From NCBI GenBank assembly GCA_017407725.1, contig JAFQWB010000017.1, positions 1 through 5,825 on the forward strand: a stretch of DNA of 5,825 bases, read 5' to 3'. Under the pieces are notes generated by a model. That model saw only the letters and a program-made list of their open reading frames with translations. It made no database searches and was not told the DNA's origin. The position numbers and the translations under genes were made by a program. The DNA is from Clostridia bacterium. Its GTDB lineage: Bacteria; Bacillota_A; Clostridia; Oscillospirales; CAG-272. Positions 5,537 through 5,825 of the stretch are shown here, one piece after another (within the stretch, counting starts at the first letter, position 1; every line of letters begins with the position of its first letter).

Positions 5537-5825
5537 ATGAAATTTTTTTCTAAGCTTTATTTGCTGATAAGTGTTTTTTTGCTTTTTTCTTTAATAGTAG
5601 TTCTTGTATCGTGTGATGAAAACTCGGAAACGGGTGTTACGACAGAGCAGACAAGCCTCGTGAATACCTCTTCACACGGTGTAAATATAACGACCAATCC
5701 CGCCTTGCAGACAAGTGTGTTTGTCACCACGGAGAAGATTACAACCTCGAATACTACAAGCGCACCCGTGACAACGGCTCCCGAACCGCATATACATGTT
5801 TTCGGTGAGTGGAATGTCATAAAGA
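5537..5825 (+). CDS. Secreted lipoprotein with Thr-rich linker, N-terminal part (3' end outside window)
   Basis: An open frame from ATG at 5537 runs off the right edge with 96 full codons and no stop. GGAG lies seven bases upstream. The N-terminus MKFFSKLYLLISVFLLFSL is a signal peptide, and the lipobox LVSC (residues 23-26) gives Cys26 as the lipidated residue after signal peptidase II cleavage. The mature protein would therefore be anchored outside the cell membrane. Residues about 32-82 are rich in Thr, Ser, Asn and Pro (ITTSNTTSAPVTTAPEP) and look like a flexible, wall-spanning linker. The linker is followed by HIHVFGEWNVIK, which resembles the start of the 'H.FGeW.v.keaTC...G' modules that I associate with Clostridia surface proteins. 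That match is from memory and the rest of the module is beyond the window. The gene is divergent from the sulfatase operon, so co-regulation is possible, but nothing shows a shared function. Other possible C-terminal domains cannot be predicted. Confidence 0.82.
   Translation, partial: MKFFSKLYLLISVFLLFSLIVVLVSCDENSETGVTTEQTSLVNTSSHGVNITTNPALQTSVFVTTEKITTSNTTSAPVTTAPEPHIHVFGEWNVIK

Noticed and set aside
5557..5820. 87-codon minus-strand open frame opposite the lipoprotein
   Set aside because: The plus strand has a signal peptide, lipobox and ribosome site. The minus frame has no such support.

Overview
The window looks like a piece of a Firmicutes (Clostridia-type) genome, probably from a gut or other anaerobic habitat. 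This is inferred from four things: strong AGGAG-type ribosome binding sites, A/T-rich consensus promoters, a lipoprotein with a Thr-rich linker of a kind common in Clostridia, and a cytoplasmic GH38 mannosidase next to a signal-peptide-less sulfatase. No rRNA or other taxonomic marker is present, so the assignment is tentative.

Layout: (1) 2-970, plus strand: the 3' end of a GH38-type alpha-mannosidase gene whose start lies outside the window. (2) 973-1009: a 17-bp perfect inverted repeat flanked by A and T runs, acting as a shared terminator between convergent genes. (3) 5372 down to 1009, minus strand: a tight four-gene operon in transcription order YgjV-family membrane protein, S1 sulfatase, ComEC-like metallo-beta-lactamase-fold hydrolase, transglutaminase-like protein. 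Gaps are only 4, 12 and 10 bases, and each downstream ribosome binding site abuts or overlaps the preceding stop codon. (4) 5373-5536: a 164-bp divergent regulatory region with a near-perfect sigma-70/sigma-A promoter for the operon, overlapped by dyad symmetries, and a weaker promoter in the other direction. (5) 5537-5825, plus strand: the start of a lipoprotein gene that runs off the window.

Functionally, the three soluble operon products and the visible part of the mannosidase show no export signal. The simplest reading is intracellular processing of an imported sulfated substrate. The sulfatase would remove a sulfate ester. The hydrolase and the Cys-His-Asp protein would act on other bonds, and the membrane protein is of unknown role. 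The substrate cannot be read from the sequence. No transposon, CRISPR array, tRNA, rRNA or known defence system was seen. The most interesting item is the four-gene combination itself, with a sulfatase carrying the less common C-x-A-x-R active site and a transglutaminase-like protein with an unrecognised N-terminal third.
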